This document shows positions 34,252 to 41,857 of a stretch of DNA of 64,000 bases, one piece after another. Each line of letters opens with the position of its first letter. Position 1 is the stretch's first letter. The notes below the pieces were generated by a model. It had not been told where the DNA came from and searched no databases. It saw nothing but the letters and a program-made list of their open reading frames with translations. The DNA comes from JBBBNV01 sp037137075. GTDB lineage: Bacteria > Bacillota > Bacilli > Paenibacillales > NBRC-103111. The DNA lies in the NCBI RefSeq assembly GCF_037137075.1, contig NZ_JBBBNV010000006.1, forward strand, positions 1-64,000, given 5' to 3'. Made by a program: the position numbers and the translations under genes.

Positions 34252-34285
34252 GGATCTGTCTGCGTTCTGCAGGCAGGTCCTTTTT
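34252..34285 (+). terminator. Terminator after the oxidoreductase gene
   Basis: GGATCTGTCTGC pairs with GCAGGCAGGTCC (two G-U pairs) across a five-base loop and runs into TTTTT. Confidence 0.85.
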
Positions 34286-34652
34286 GATGTGCGAGAACAC
34301 CTGCGTGCCGAAGGACGGGGACATGCCGATGCTTCGATCTTTCAACCCGCGCTGCCCCGTATGCAGTTTGGTATCATGACTGTGGGAAATTCAGCGAGCG
34401 GGCCTGCTTCGCGGGAATAGCACAAGAATAGCGGCACATCCATGGAATCAGAGGTCGACGAGGTATAAAAAGGTTGACGCCTGCTCGGAGAACAGCCATC
34501 ATTTAAAACGATTCTTATTCTCATTTATGGTATACTAGTTGTGGTTGAAGGACGAAATCCTGCTTGAAGCATCGTGGAGGCCGCTTCCGGCTCCCGGCTT
34601 CAGGCGGAATACATCATATAACAGAAGCAGCAGAAAGCAGAGGGATTAGCCG
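34286..34652 (+). other. Intergenic region with leader of the siderophore ATPase gene
   Basis: About 370 bp without a gene. The first 200 bp show nothing I can name. The rest holds the Fur box and extended -10 (34509-34536) and an untranslated leader of about 110 nt. Confidence 0.5.
34509..34536 (+). promoter_or_regulatory. Fur box and promoter
   Basis: CGATTCTTATTCTCA (34509-34523) matches 11 of 15 positions of the Bacillus Fur box TGATAATNATTATCA. TGGTATACT (34528-34536) is an extended -10 directly after it. Iron repression of the ATPase/FhuF-like pair is inferred. Confidence 0.6.
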
Positions 34653-35507
34653 ATGAGCAGATTAATGACCGATAACTTGAATATGGCTTACGCCGACCGT
34701 CTTATTGTGGAGAACTTGAATGTAAGTATTCCGGACGGGAAAATTACGGCGCTGGTCGGTGCCAACGGCTCCGGCAAATCCACCATCCTGAAGGCGATGG
34801 CACGTATTATGAAGCCGAAGGGCGGCAATGTGCTGCTTGACGGGCAGTCGATTCATACCCAGCCCACGAAGCAGGTTGCCAAGCAGCTGGCTATTTTGCC
34901 GCAAAATCCGACCGCTCCGGACGGTCTTACGGTTTCCGAGCTGGTGTCCTATGGCCGGTTCCCGCATCAGTCGGGCTTCGGATCGCTCACAAAGCATGAC
35001 AAGGAGGTCATTAGCTGGGCGCTTCAGGTGACCGGCATGTCCGAATTTGAGGAACGCCCGGTGGACCAGCTTTCCGGCGGTCAGCGGCAGCGGGCATGGA
35101 TCGCGATGGCCCTTGCCCAGGAGACGGATATTTTGTTCCTTGATGAGCCGACTACGTTCCTTGATATGGCGCATCAGCTGGAGGTGCTCAAGCTGCTCCA
35201 GAAGCTGAATGAGGATGCCAAACGCACCATTATTATGGTTGTGCACGACTTGAATCATGCGACCCGGTATGCGCAGCATGTTGTAGCCATTAAAAAAGGC
35301 AAGGTCGTATGTGAAGGCAGCCCGGAGGCGGTTGTAACGAAGGAGGTTCTACGCGAGGTGTTCGGTATTGAGGCGGACATTGTGCCCGATCCGCGTACAG
35401 GCGTGCCGCTGTGCCTGCCGTTCGAGCTGACTGAATCCGCTGCGGCGGAAGCGGAAGGAAAAGTGATCAAGAACAGCGAGTCCCGGCTTGCCGGAGTAGG
35501 CGCCTAG
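34653..35507 (+). CDS. Iron-siderophore ABC transporter ATPase (FecE/YusV type)
   Basis: 284 residues. Walker A GANGSGKST, Q-loop LPQNP, signature LSGGQRQR, Walker B DILFLDEPT, switch His in VVHDLNHA: a complete FecE/FhuC-type ATPase. No permease is encoded next to it. In B. subtilis the ATPase YusV serves several siderophore permeases encoded elsewhere; the permease pair at 53063-55056, which lacks an ATPase, is the likely partner. Followed 20 bp later by an FhuF-like gene. Confidence 0.9.
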   Translation: MSRLMTDNLNMAYADRLIVENLNVSIPDGKITALVGANGSGKSTILKAMARIMKPKGGNVLLDGQSIHTQPTKQVAKQLAILPQNPTAPDGLTVSELVSYGRFPHQSGFGSLTKHDKEVISWALQVTGMSEFEERPVDQLSGGQRQRAWIAMALAQETDILFLDEPTTFLDMAHQLEVLKLLQKLNEDAKRTIIMVVHDLNHATRYAQHVVAIKKGKVVCEGSPEAVVTKEVLREVFGIEADIVPDPRTGVPLCLPFELTESAAAEAEGKVIKNSESRLAGVGA

Positions 35508-35527
35508 GTGCTGGGAGGCGGTGCATC

Positions 35528-36325
35528 GTGGCGCTGATCCCGATCGATAGCTCCTACCTGGAGCAACACTTATTATTTTCCCAGCAGGAGAAATCGGGCT
35601 TGCTGATACAGGTTACGCTGGAAGAGCTGCTGCACGGCGAAGCCATGGAACGATTTCTCGCCGCCTACACGGCCAGGCTGCGGGCAGCCGACCCGGATGT
35701 GGCTGCGACGTATTTTATCAGCTATTATACGATGGTATGCGGCGCGTTTCATTACCTGCTGTGGCATAATGAAATCTTGCCGGATTTGTCCCCGTCCAAT
35801 CTCGGTGTGCAGCTGTTTCTGAACGGAGAATATCCGGGGCTGGTATTTAATCTCCAGACTCCGCAGGGTGACCCTGCACCGCATCAGACACAACAGCGCG
35901 CCTGGCTGGAGAAGCGGTTGGCTGTGTTTTACAGTACAATTGTTCGGGCTGTTGTAGAGAGGTCTGCGGCAGCGGGTGGAATCCGTGCCAGCCATTTGTG
36001 GGGACAGGTGGCTGCGCGGCTTGCTTTTCTGCGCGACAAGTGGAAGAAGGAGCCAATGACGGAGCGCCAGCAGGAAGCGCTGTCGGCCGGGTATGAGCTT
36101 CTGCTGGAGCTTCCCGGCTCTGTTTTCGGAACCGCCAGAAATCCGCTCAACCGGAAATTCCGTTACATCGAGGATCCACGGAATCCCGGCGAGCAGGTGA
36201 GAATACGGGCTTCCTGTTGTATGGCATACAAAACCGGCTTTGGCCACGGATACTGCTACACCTGTCCTAAGCTGACCGGCGAGCAGCGCGAGATGCGCAA
36301 GCAGGAGCTGTACGGTGTAAGGTAA
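35528..36325 (+). CDS. FhuF-like siderophore-iron reductase
   Basis: 265 residues with the family's C-terminal iron-sulfur motif C-C-x11-C-x2-C (ASCCMAYKTGFGHGYCYTC region). FhuF-type [2Fe-2S] proteins reduce ferric siderophores in the cytoplasm to release iron; the N-terminal part resembles the C-terminal domain of IucA/IucC-like synthetases. GTG start with GGGAGG ahead. Downstream of the Fur-boxed ATPase in the same unit, which fits uptake followed by reduction. Confidence 0.82.
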   Translation: MALIPIDSSYLEQHLLFSQQEKSGLLIQVTLEELLHGEAMERFLAAYTARLRAADPDVAATYFISYYTMVCGAFHYLLWHNEILPDLSPSNLGVQLFLNGEYPGLVFNLQTPQGDPAPHQTQQRAWLEKRLAVFYSTIVRAVVERSAAAGGIRASHLWGQVAARLAFLRDKWKKEPMTERQQEALSAGYELLLELPGSVFGTARNPLNRKFRYIEDPRNPGEQVRIRASCCMAYKTGFGHGYCYTCPKLTGEQREMRKQELYGVR

Positions 36326-36404
36326 TGTCCGGCAAGTCGCCGCGCAGGATTTTTGCCGCCATGGTAGAGCTTGCCTGGACTATCTGCACGGCAGGAGAGT
36401 AAAC

Positions 36405-36465
36405 AAAACACCTTCAAGAAAGTGGCCATACCCGAGGATATGACGGCCATCTTGGAGGTGTTTTT
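36405..36465. terminator. Bidirectional terminator between convergent genes
   Basis: ACACCTTCAAGA with inner TGGCC pairs with GGCCA and TCTTGGAGGTGT; TTTTT follows on the plus strand and TTTTGTTT on the minus strand. Serves the FhuF-like gene and cotH. Confidence 0.85.
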
Positions 36466-36489
36466 GGTCTGGAACAGGCCCAGCTTCGG

Positions 36490-37566
36490 TTAAGAGCGGC
36501 GGCGGTGATCGGTCATTTTTGCCAAGGCGCGGAATATATCTTCTCGCCGTTCGTAAATGTAGCGGCGAATATAAGCCGGCTCTTCCAAAAACTGAGACAC
36601 CGGCCACCGCCGCTGCGTATCCCTTCCGACATAGGGCGCAATCGAATGGAACATCCGGTCAATGGCTGGCCCCAAGCGGTTAATCGTAAATTCAGTACGA
36701 AGCAGCTGAATGAGAATCGCCTTATAGCGGCTGCGATTGCTTGGCACCGCAAGTATTTTTTCCGTCAAGGCGTTATAGCCGTTCACACGCACCAAATCGC
36801 TGTTAACCCGCTTCCCGTAGCAGTTGCGGCCCCATGTTCCTTCATAATCCCACGGAATAATCCGGTATTTCAGCTTGGACGAGCTGCGGTACACGGCGTA
36901 ATTATGGTCAAACCCGTCGTAGTTGCCGGTCAGGACCGCGCCGGCTAACCAGTGCAAATAATTGTCCACATCCAGCCATTTGTTAAGCAGTGCGGGCAGC
37001 TCCGTGCTCTTGACCGTACCAAGCCTCGTAATAAACCGCTTAAGCAGCGCATCATCCTTCTCGCTTCCTATAATACGCCGGTAACCGGCCAGCAGGGCCG
37101 GCTTTCTCCGCTTCGTATCGGGGTCCAGCAAACCGAAATCGGCCTGATCGTTGACTGCATAGTATAACGATTGCACGGATAACCCCCTCTTTTGGAAGAA
37201 GGCCCGGTTTACCGCCTCGATTTGCAAATAGATGCCCAGATTCATTCCGTTCATATTCAGCACACAATGCTCCGTCCGGGGGCTTGGAACCCCGATCCGC
37301 TCGAAAAATTCAAAAGAAAGCGCGTTTCGGATGATAGACGGATCATCGTATTCCGCATTGAAATGAAGCCGCCGTCCGCCGGCAATGATCTCGAACGACT
37401 TCTTCGGGTATTCCCGGGTGTGACCGCCCCGATAACGGATGGAGAGAGGGAGGCGGTTACCTTGATAGAGCAGGACCCCTTCCACGAATTGTTCGCTCCA
37501 TACATCCTTCCGCAGCTTATTCATCTGCGAGTCGCTAATGAGAATCCGATACGTGCGCAGTGCCAT
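36490..37566 (-). CDS. cotH: CotH family spore coat protein kinase
   Basis: 358 residues. CotH proteins are atypical kinases that phosphorylate Ser residues of coat proteins CotB and CotG in the sporangium. Visible family motifs: IRYRGGHTREYPKKSFEI near the N-terminus, NYDGFDHNYAVYR and IPWDYEGTWGRN, which carries the metal-binding Asp. ATG at 37566 with AAAGGCGG ahead was chosen over the upstream frame from 37599. As in B. subtilis, it is divergent from a low-complexity coat-like gene (37923-38285). Confidence 0.88.
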   Translation of the reverse strand: MALRTYRILISDSQMNKLRKDVWSEQFVEGVLLYQGNRLPLSIRYRGGHTREYPKKSFEIIAGGRRLHFNAEYDDPSIIRNALSFEFFERIGVPSPRTEHCVLNMNGMNLGIYLQIEAVNRAFFQKRGLSVQSLYYAVNDQADFGLLDPDTKRRKPALLAGYRRIIGSEKDDALLKRFITRLGTVKSTELPALLNKWLDVDNYLHWLAGAVLTGNYDGFDHNYAVYRSSSKLKYRIIPWDYEGTWGRNCYGKRVNSDLVRVNGYNALTEKILAVPSNRSRYKAILIQLLRTEFTINRLGPAIDRMFHSIAPYVGRDTQRRWPVSQFLEEPAYIRRYIYERREDIFRALAKMTDHRRRS

Positions 37567-37922
37567 GCCCTGTACCGCCTTTCCCCTCGTCTGCATCATG
37601 ACCGGTCCGGCCGGGAAGCTAGCGCGAACGGTTTCATGGGAGTGGATCGGAAAGCATACCGAGAAGAGCTGTACGGCTTCGCGGCGCTTTCAATTCCTTG
37701 CCTCAGGTCCTTACAGGGTATGCATGGCGGGACGTGCGTGCAGCGGCGAATGCCTGCTCACGGTTTTATCAACAGCGGCGGGAGGTATAGTGAAAAGACG
37801 GATTCTCCAACAAATAGATTGATATCTAGTACCGATACTCCGCTAGTTTCATATAAATATAATACATCCGAACAACCCACGGATTCATAGGAAACGAGAC
37901 TAATGAAAAAGGAGAGATGAGC
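37567..37922. other. Divergent cotH / cotG-like control region
   Basis: About 350 bp without a gene. An AT-rich stretch (CATATAAATATAATA, 37850-37864) is the most promoter-like part and faces the cotG-like gene, but I cannot match it exactly to a sigma-K or sigma-E consensus. Confidence 0.45.
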
Positions 37923-38285
37923 ATGTTTAAGTTTCCTGTCAACATCGGGCCTATCCCCTTTCCAGGTCACAGTAACATGAACCGGTCCGGCTGTTTTACC
38001 GAGCATAAGTCCAGCAAATCGGAGCACCACAAATCGGGACAATCCGGGAAACATGAAAGCAGCCATAAAACCGGCAAGGATCATAGCGGACATCATTCGG
38101 GACACGAGCATCGCAGCGGGCATGACCATCATTCGGGTCATCATTCCGGCCGGAAACAATGCAAATGTAAACCGAAGCCAAAGCCGAAGCCAAAATGCAA
38201 ATGCAGATGCGGCTGCAAATGCAAGCACAAGCACCATCATAACAACAAGAAACATAGAAACAACAACAATCGGAAGCCGAGATAA
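37923..38285 (+). CDS. CotG-like His/Lys/Ser/Cys-rich low-complexity protein
   Basis: 120 residues. After a short N-terminus (MFKFPVNIGPIPFPGH) the sequence is built from Ser-Gly-His-His type repeats (about 35-78), then a Cys-Lys-Pro block (KCKPKPKPKPKCKCRCGC) and a His/Asn/Lys tail. It has no similarity beyond composition, but position divergent to cotH and richness in Ser, Lys and His are those of CotG, the CotH kinase substrate. The alternating Cys and many His could bind metal. GGAGAG lies six bases before the ATG at 37923; another ATG at 37917 is too close to it. Confidence 0.72.
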   Translation: MFKFPVNIGPIPFPGHSNMNRSGCFTEHKSSKSEHHKSGQSGKHESSHKTGKDHSGHHSGHEHRSGHDHHSGHHSGRKQCKCKPKPKPKPKCKCRCGCKCKHKHHHNNKKHRNNNNRKPR

Positions 38286-38474
38286 TTGCCGTATGCTGCT
38301 TCTTTCCGGTCTGCTTGGCAGGCTGGATTTATTTTTTGCGGAAGCGCCGGGGATAGGGGGCATTTGACGCGGACAAGCTCAAAGAGGATAATGGACGGAG
38401 AATAAAAAAATCGAGACAAACGCCGAGCGGGAGGAGCAGCGTATGAAGCTCGTTGTTGAATGGGGGGCTTATCG

Positions 38475-39158
38475 ATGAGCCTGGCGGAGGTAGTATCATT
38501 AAATATCGGCAAGCCGGAGCAGGTTCCGTTCCAAAACAAGGACATACCGACAGGCATCAATAAGAAGCCGGCAGCGAAGCCTTTATTTTTGTCCTGGGTC
38601 AATTTTGAGGGAGACGGTCAAGCGGATCTCGTTCATCACGGGGGCCGGGACAAGGCGGTCTGCGTCTATGCCTACGAGCATTATCCGTTCTGGGAAAAAG
38701 AGCTTGGGCGTACGCTTGAGTACGGCGCATTCGGGGAAAACCTGACAATCCGGGGCCTGCTGGAAGCTGATGTGTGTATCGGCGATATTTTTCAGCTTGG
38801 GGATGCCGTTGTTCAAGTCAGCCAGCCGAGGCAGCCCTGCTTTAAGCTATCGGTAAAATACGGTGTGCCGGATCTGCCGGTCAAGGTTCAGGAGACGGGA
38901 TATACGGGCTTTTACTTTCGTGTGCTGCAGGAGGGTACGGTATCCGCATCCAGCAGCTTGAAGAGATTAACCCCGCATCCCCAGGGGATTACGGTTTCCT
39001 ATGCCAATCAAATCATGCACCATGAGAAGCAAAATGAAGCCGGCATCCGGAGCATTCTTGCCGTGGACGCGCTTTCGGCAAGCTGGCAGGCTGCATTTCT
39101 CAAACGGCTTCAGGGCATTGAGACAGATACCCGGGAGCGGCTGAACGGATTTGGCTAG
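38475..39158 (+). CDS. MOSC domain protein (YiiM type)
   Basis: 227 residues. MOSC domain (about 20-165) with HHGGRDKAVCVYAYEHYPFW, FGENLTIRGL and the conserved Cys in SQPRQPCFKL, where related proteins bind molybdenum cofactor. YiiM relatives detoxify N-hydroxylated bases and analogues; that role is inferred. ATG at 38475 follows TGGGGGG. Single gene, ended by the hairpin at 39430-39478. Confidence 0.85.
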   Translation: MSLAEVVSLNIGKPEQVPFQNKDIPTGINKKPAAKPLFLSWVNFEGDGQADLVHHGGRDKAVCVYAYEHYPFWEKELGRTLEYGAFGENLTIRGLLEADVCIGDIFQLGDAVVQVSQPRQPCFKLSVKYGVPDLPVKVQETGYTGFYFRVLQEGTVSASSSLKRLTPHPQGITVSYANQIMHHEKQNEAGIRSILAVDALSASWQAAFLKRLQGIETDTRERLNGFG

Positions 39159-39317
39159 TACCTGTGGCGCAGCCTGAATGCGAGGGGCGGGGCGCAGAGC
39201 CTGGAGCCTGTTTTAGACGCTTCGTGCAGCCTGCTTCTTTTCGGTATAAAAGGCCGCAAGCCGGGTACCCGTCAAACTTAAACTGCTAGAGTAAGCCAAA
39301 TGAAAGCAATCCAAAAT

Positions 39318-39425
39318 AAAGCGAACCAAACGCGATAAAGTGAACCAAACCGCAATAAAGCGAACCAAACGCGATAAAGCAAATGCGAAACAAAGCGAAC
39401 CAAACCGCAATAAAGCAAATCCATG
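39318..39425. repeat. Short tandem repeat, alternating 19/20-bp units
   Basis: Units of the form AAAGYGAACCAAAC followed alternately by GCGAT or CGCAAT are repeated about five times with drift, giving a 39-bp higher-order period. It lies in the 380-bp gap between the MOSC gene and the DHA2 transporter gene. Spacer sequences are absent, so it is not a CRISPR array. Confidence 0.8.
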
Positions 39426-39429
39426 CAAA

Positions 39430-39484
39430 ACAAAGCAGCAGAGCCAATCCGCAAAAGCGAACGGCGCTGCTGCTTTGTTTTATT
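39430..39484. terminator. Bidirectional terminator
   Basis: ACAAAGCAGCAG (39430-39441) pairs perfectly with CTGCTGCTTTGT (39467-39478), followed by TTTATT; the minus strand also reads TTTTGC after the stem. Lies between the convergent MOSC and DHA2 transporter genes. Confidence 0.85.
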
Positions 39485-39540
39485 ATTACATATCTCCATC
39501 GATCTTTTTTGTCTCTGTCTATTTCTGTGGATAACCTCAA

Positions 39541-41166
39541 TTAGCCTGCAACCTGCGCTTCCCCGTGCTCGGCTTTGCGTTCGGAAAGCTTGATTTTGCC
39601 AAGCAGCAGGGCGATGGCTGCCCCCGCAACCACAAAGGCGAAGCTGAGCCAGAACACGGAATGCAGCGAGCTGACGAGAGCCGATTTCATGACCGGCACA
39701 ATAGAGCTGAGCAGCTGCTGCGGGAATTGGGCCAGGGTTTCAGGGTTTAAAAGCATGGAATACAGCCCCTGCGGATTCGTATGAATCATATCGGCGATTT
39801 GCGCCGTCGTGCCGCCTGACGCTGCCGGAAGCTCATTCAGAATCGGGGTCAAATTATCCGACAGCAGCCGCTCGGATTGATGATTCATGACCGCGCCCAG
39901 AATGGTAATGCCGAACGTTCCGCCGATGGAGCGGAAAAACTGGCTGGAGGAGGTAACGACCCCAAGCTCCGACTTCGGAAAATTCTCTTGAAGCGCCAAG
40001 GTCAAGAGCGGCATGACCAGGCCCATGCCAAGCCCCACAATCATCATATAGAAGCTGGCGACGAGGCGTCCGGTGTCCATCCCCATGGTCGTGAGCAGCA
40101 GGAAGCCGCCCGCCATGATGGCCATCCCGAACAGGAGCTGGGATTTCACACCGATTCGGAGAACAAGCCGCCCGCCAATAATACTGGCTGCAATCATCGT
40201 AATCATCATCGGGGTCATGATGGTGCCGGATTGGGAGGCGCTGACGCCGATGACGCCCTGCATGAATAAGGGGACGAACATCATGGCGCCGAACATGCCG
40301 ACAGACATCAGGAAGCCAATGCCGTTAATGACGCTGAACGTTTTATTTTTAAAAAGGCGCATCGGCAGTATGGCTTCCTCTGCCTTGGAATCAATGCGGA
40401 TGAAGGCAAGCAGCGAAACCGCCGCTAGGATGAACAGGCCGATAATCTGCCAAGAGGCCCAGGCATAATCCTTGCCGCCGAACGTGAGCCCCAGAAGCAG
40501 GGAAACGACACCGATAATCATTGTAAGCATCCCGGCGATGTCAAATTTGCCGGAGCCTGGGGCACGGTGGTTTTGGACGCCGATCGCAATCAGTATAGTA
40601 GCGATCATGCCGACGGGAAGATTAATGTAGAATACCCATCTCCAGTTGGCGGCATCCACGATCCAGCCCCCGATTTGCGGCCCGATAACGCTGGATAAGC
40701 CGAACAGCGCCCCGAAAATCCCCTGCCATGTGGCCCGTTGTTTGCCGGTAAACAGGTCTCCGATAATAATCATGGCCATCGGCATCATAATGCCGCCCCC
40801 GATGCCTTGCAGGGCCCGGTACCAGATGAGCTGTGTCATCGTCTGGGAGGTGCCGCATAAAGCCGAACCGATAATAAAAATAAGCAATCCCGTCACATAA
40901 ACGGTTCTGCGGCCGACCAAATCCGCCAGCTTTCCTGCAATCGGTACAACAGCCGTTGAGCTGAGCAAGTACGCGGTCGTCAGCCAGGCCATTACGCCGA
41001 GTCCGCCCAGCTCGCCAACAATACGCGGCATGGCTGTGTTCACAATCGTGCTGTCCAAGGCGGAAAATACCATGGCGATAATGAGGCCGGTGATGAGAAG
41101 CCAGCTTTTGCGGCTCGCATGTTCCTCTTGATTCACAGCGGGGGTGCTTTGAAACGTGCTGTCCAT
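39541..41166 (-). CDS. DHA2 family multidrug MFS transporter (EmrB/QacA type)
   Basis: 541 residues with 14 predicted helices. The DHA2 motifs are clear: LDSTIVNTAMPRI in helix 1, GKLADLVGRRTVY loop, and WYRALQGIGGGIMMP in helix 4/5. Exports drugs or other toxic compounds with protons. ATG at 41166 with GGAGGG ahead is preferred; a GTG at 41220 overlapping the marR stop would add 18 residues. Downstream gene of a marR-exporter operon, so likely derepressed when the MarR protein binds a drug. Confidence 0.9.
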   Translation of the reverse strand: MDSTFQSTPAVNQEEHASRKSWLLITGLIIAMVFSALDSTIVNTAMPRIVGELGGLGVMAWLTTAYLLSSTAVVPIAGKLADLVGRRTVYVTGLLIFIIGSALCGTSQTMTQLIWYRALQGIGGGIMMPMAMIIIGDLFTGKQRATWQGIFGALFGLSSVIGPQIGGWIVDAANWRWVFYINLPVGMIATILIAIGVQNHRAPGSGKFDIAGMLTMIIGVVSLLLGLTFGGKDYAWASWQIIGLFILAAVSLLAFIRIDSKAEEAILPMRLFKNKTFSVINGIGFLMSVGMFGAMMFVPLFMQGVIGVSASQSGTIMTPMMITMIAASIIGGRLVLRIGVKSQLLFGMAIMAGGFLLLTTMGMDTGRLVASFYMMIVGLGMGLVMPLLTLALQENFPKSELGVVTSSSQFFRSIGGTFGITILGAVMNHQSERLLSDNLTPILNELPAASGGTTAQIADMIHTNPQGLYSMLLNPETLAQFPQQLLSSIVPVMKSALVSSLHSVFWLSFAFVVAGAAIALLLGKIKLSERKAEHGEAQVAG

Positions 41167-41216
41167 AGTAAAATCCCTCCTTAAATCAATCCGAATACGA
41201 CGCCATACAATCAGAT

Positions 41217-41651
41217 TCACATCTGGCTTATGATTTTCTCAAATGTTGTCAGAAATGCATCCAGCTCCTCAGGCTGCAGCTGCGCAAACAGCTGCTGAAG
41301 CTTCCGGTCGCGAATGCCGCGCACCTGTTGCAGGACTGACTGTCCTTGCTCTGTTACCTTCAGAAGCACGACGCGGCGGTCCTCCAGGCTTGCCTTGCGG
41401 TTTACAAAGCCATGGCCGACCAGTCTGTCAATCATGACGGTAATGGCGCTTGGCTTGACCTCCATAATGCTTGCCAATTTCGTGACTTGACATTCGCCTT
41501 CCTTCGCAATAAAGTGCAGCAGCATGAGCTGCGGCCCCGTCAGGGGCAAGTCCGGCGGCAGCAGAGCCTGCGGATTCATCCTGCGGAAAAGCGCCATCTG
41601 AGAAGCATCAAAGCGCTCAATGGCTTGCTTGAAGGATTGTTCCGGTTCCAT
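41217..41651 (-). CDS. MarR family regulator
   Basis: 144 residues with the MarR winged helix: LTGPQLMLLHFIAKEG, recognition helix LASIMEVKPSAITVMIDRL and wing FVNRKASLEDRRVVLLKVT. AAGGAGGTG precedes the ATG. First gene of the unit with the DHA2 efflux pump. A 9-bp inverted repeat 24 bp upstream of the start is its probable operator. Confidence 0.9.
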   Translation of the reverse strand: MEPEQSFKQAIERFDASQMALFRRMNPQALLPPDLPLTGPQLMLLHFIAKEGECQVTKLASIMEVKPSAITVMIDRLVGHGFVNRKASLEDRRVVLLKVTEQGQSVLQQVRGIRDRKLQQLFAQLQPEELDAFLTTFEKIISQM

Positions 41652-41674
41652 ACTATTGCAGCACCTCCTTACAT

Positions 41675-41716
41675 CATTTAAATTTTAAATTAGATAATAT
41701 TTAAACTATTTAAATG
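41675..41716. promoter_or_regulatory. Probable MarR operator
   Basis: CATTTAAAT (41675-41683) and ATTTAAATG (41708-41716) form a perfect inverted repeat in a very AT-rich stretch that also contains ATTTAAATTTTAAAT. It covers the promoter region of the marR-efflux unit. Confidence 0.55.
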
Positions 41717-41783
41717 TATAGTACAAAATCAGCGTGCGCTTGTCAATGTGCCCGGAACGATTGGAAAACATTACAAAACAATG

Positions 41784-41797
41784 TTAAAGCGCTTGCA
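41784..41797 (+). promoter_or_regulatory. cre-like site
   Basis: TTAAAGCGCTTGCA matches 12 of 14 positions of the CcpA site TGWAARCGYTWWCA. It lies about 60 bp before the start of the membrane AraC regulator, suggesting catabolite control of this sugar-utilisation cluster. Confidence 0.45.
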
Positions 41798-41857
41798 ATT
41801 ACCGGCATGTTTCGGCATGATGGAGATATATTTTACGAGCTGGCTGGTGAATTTGTC

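Noticed and set aside
38053..38367. Second-frame open stretch overlapping the CotG-like gene
   Set aside because: Shadow of the repetitive cotG-like sequence, no ribosome binding site.
39213..39540. Minus-strand frames with Phe/Leu/Arg/Ser repeats
   Set aside because: They only reflect the noncoding 19/20-bp tandem repeat and the terminator; no start signals.
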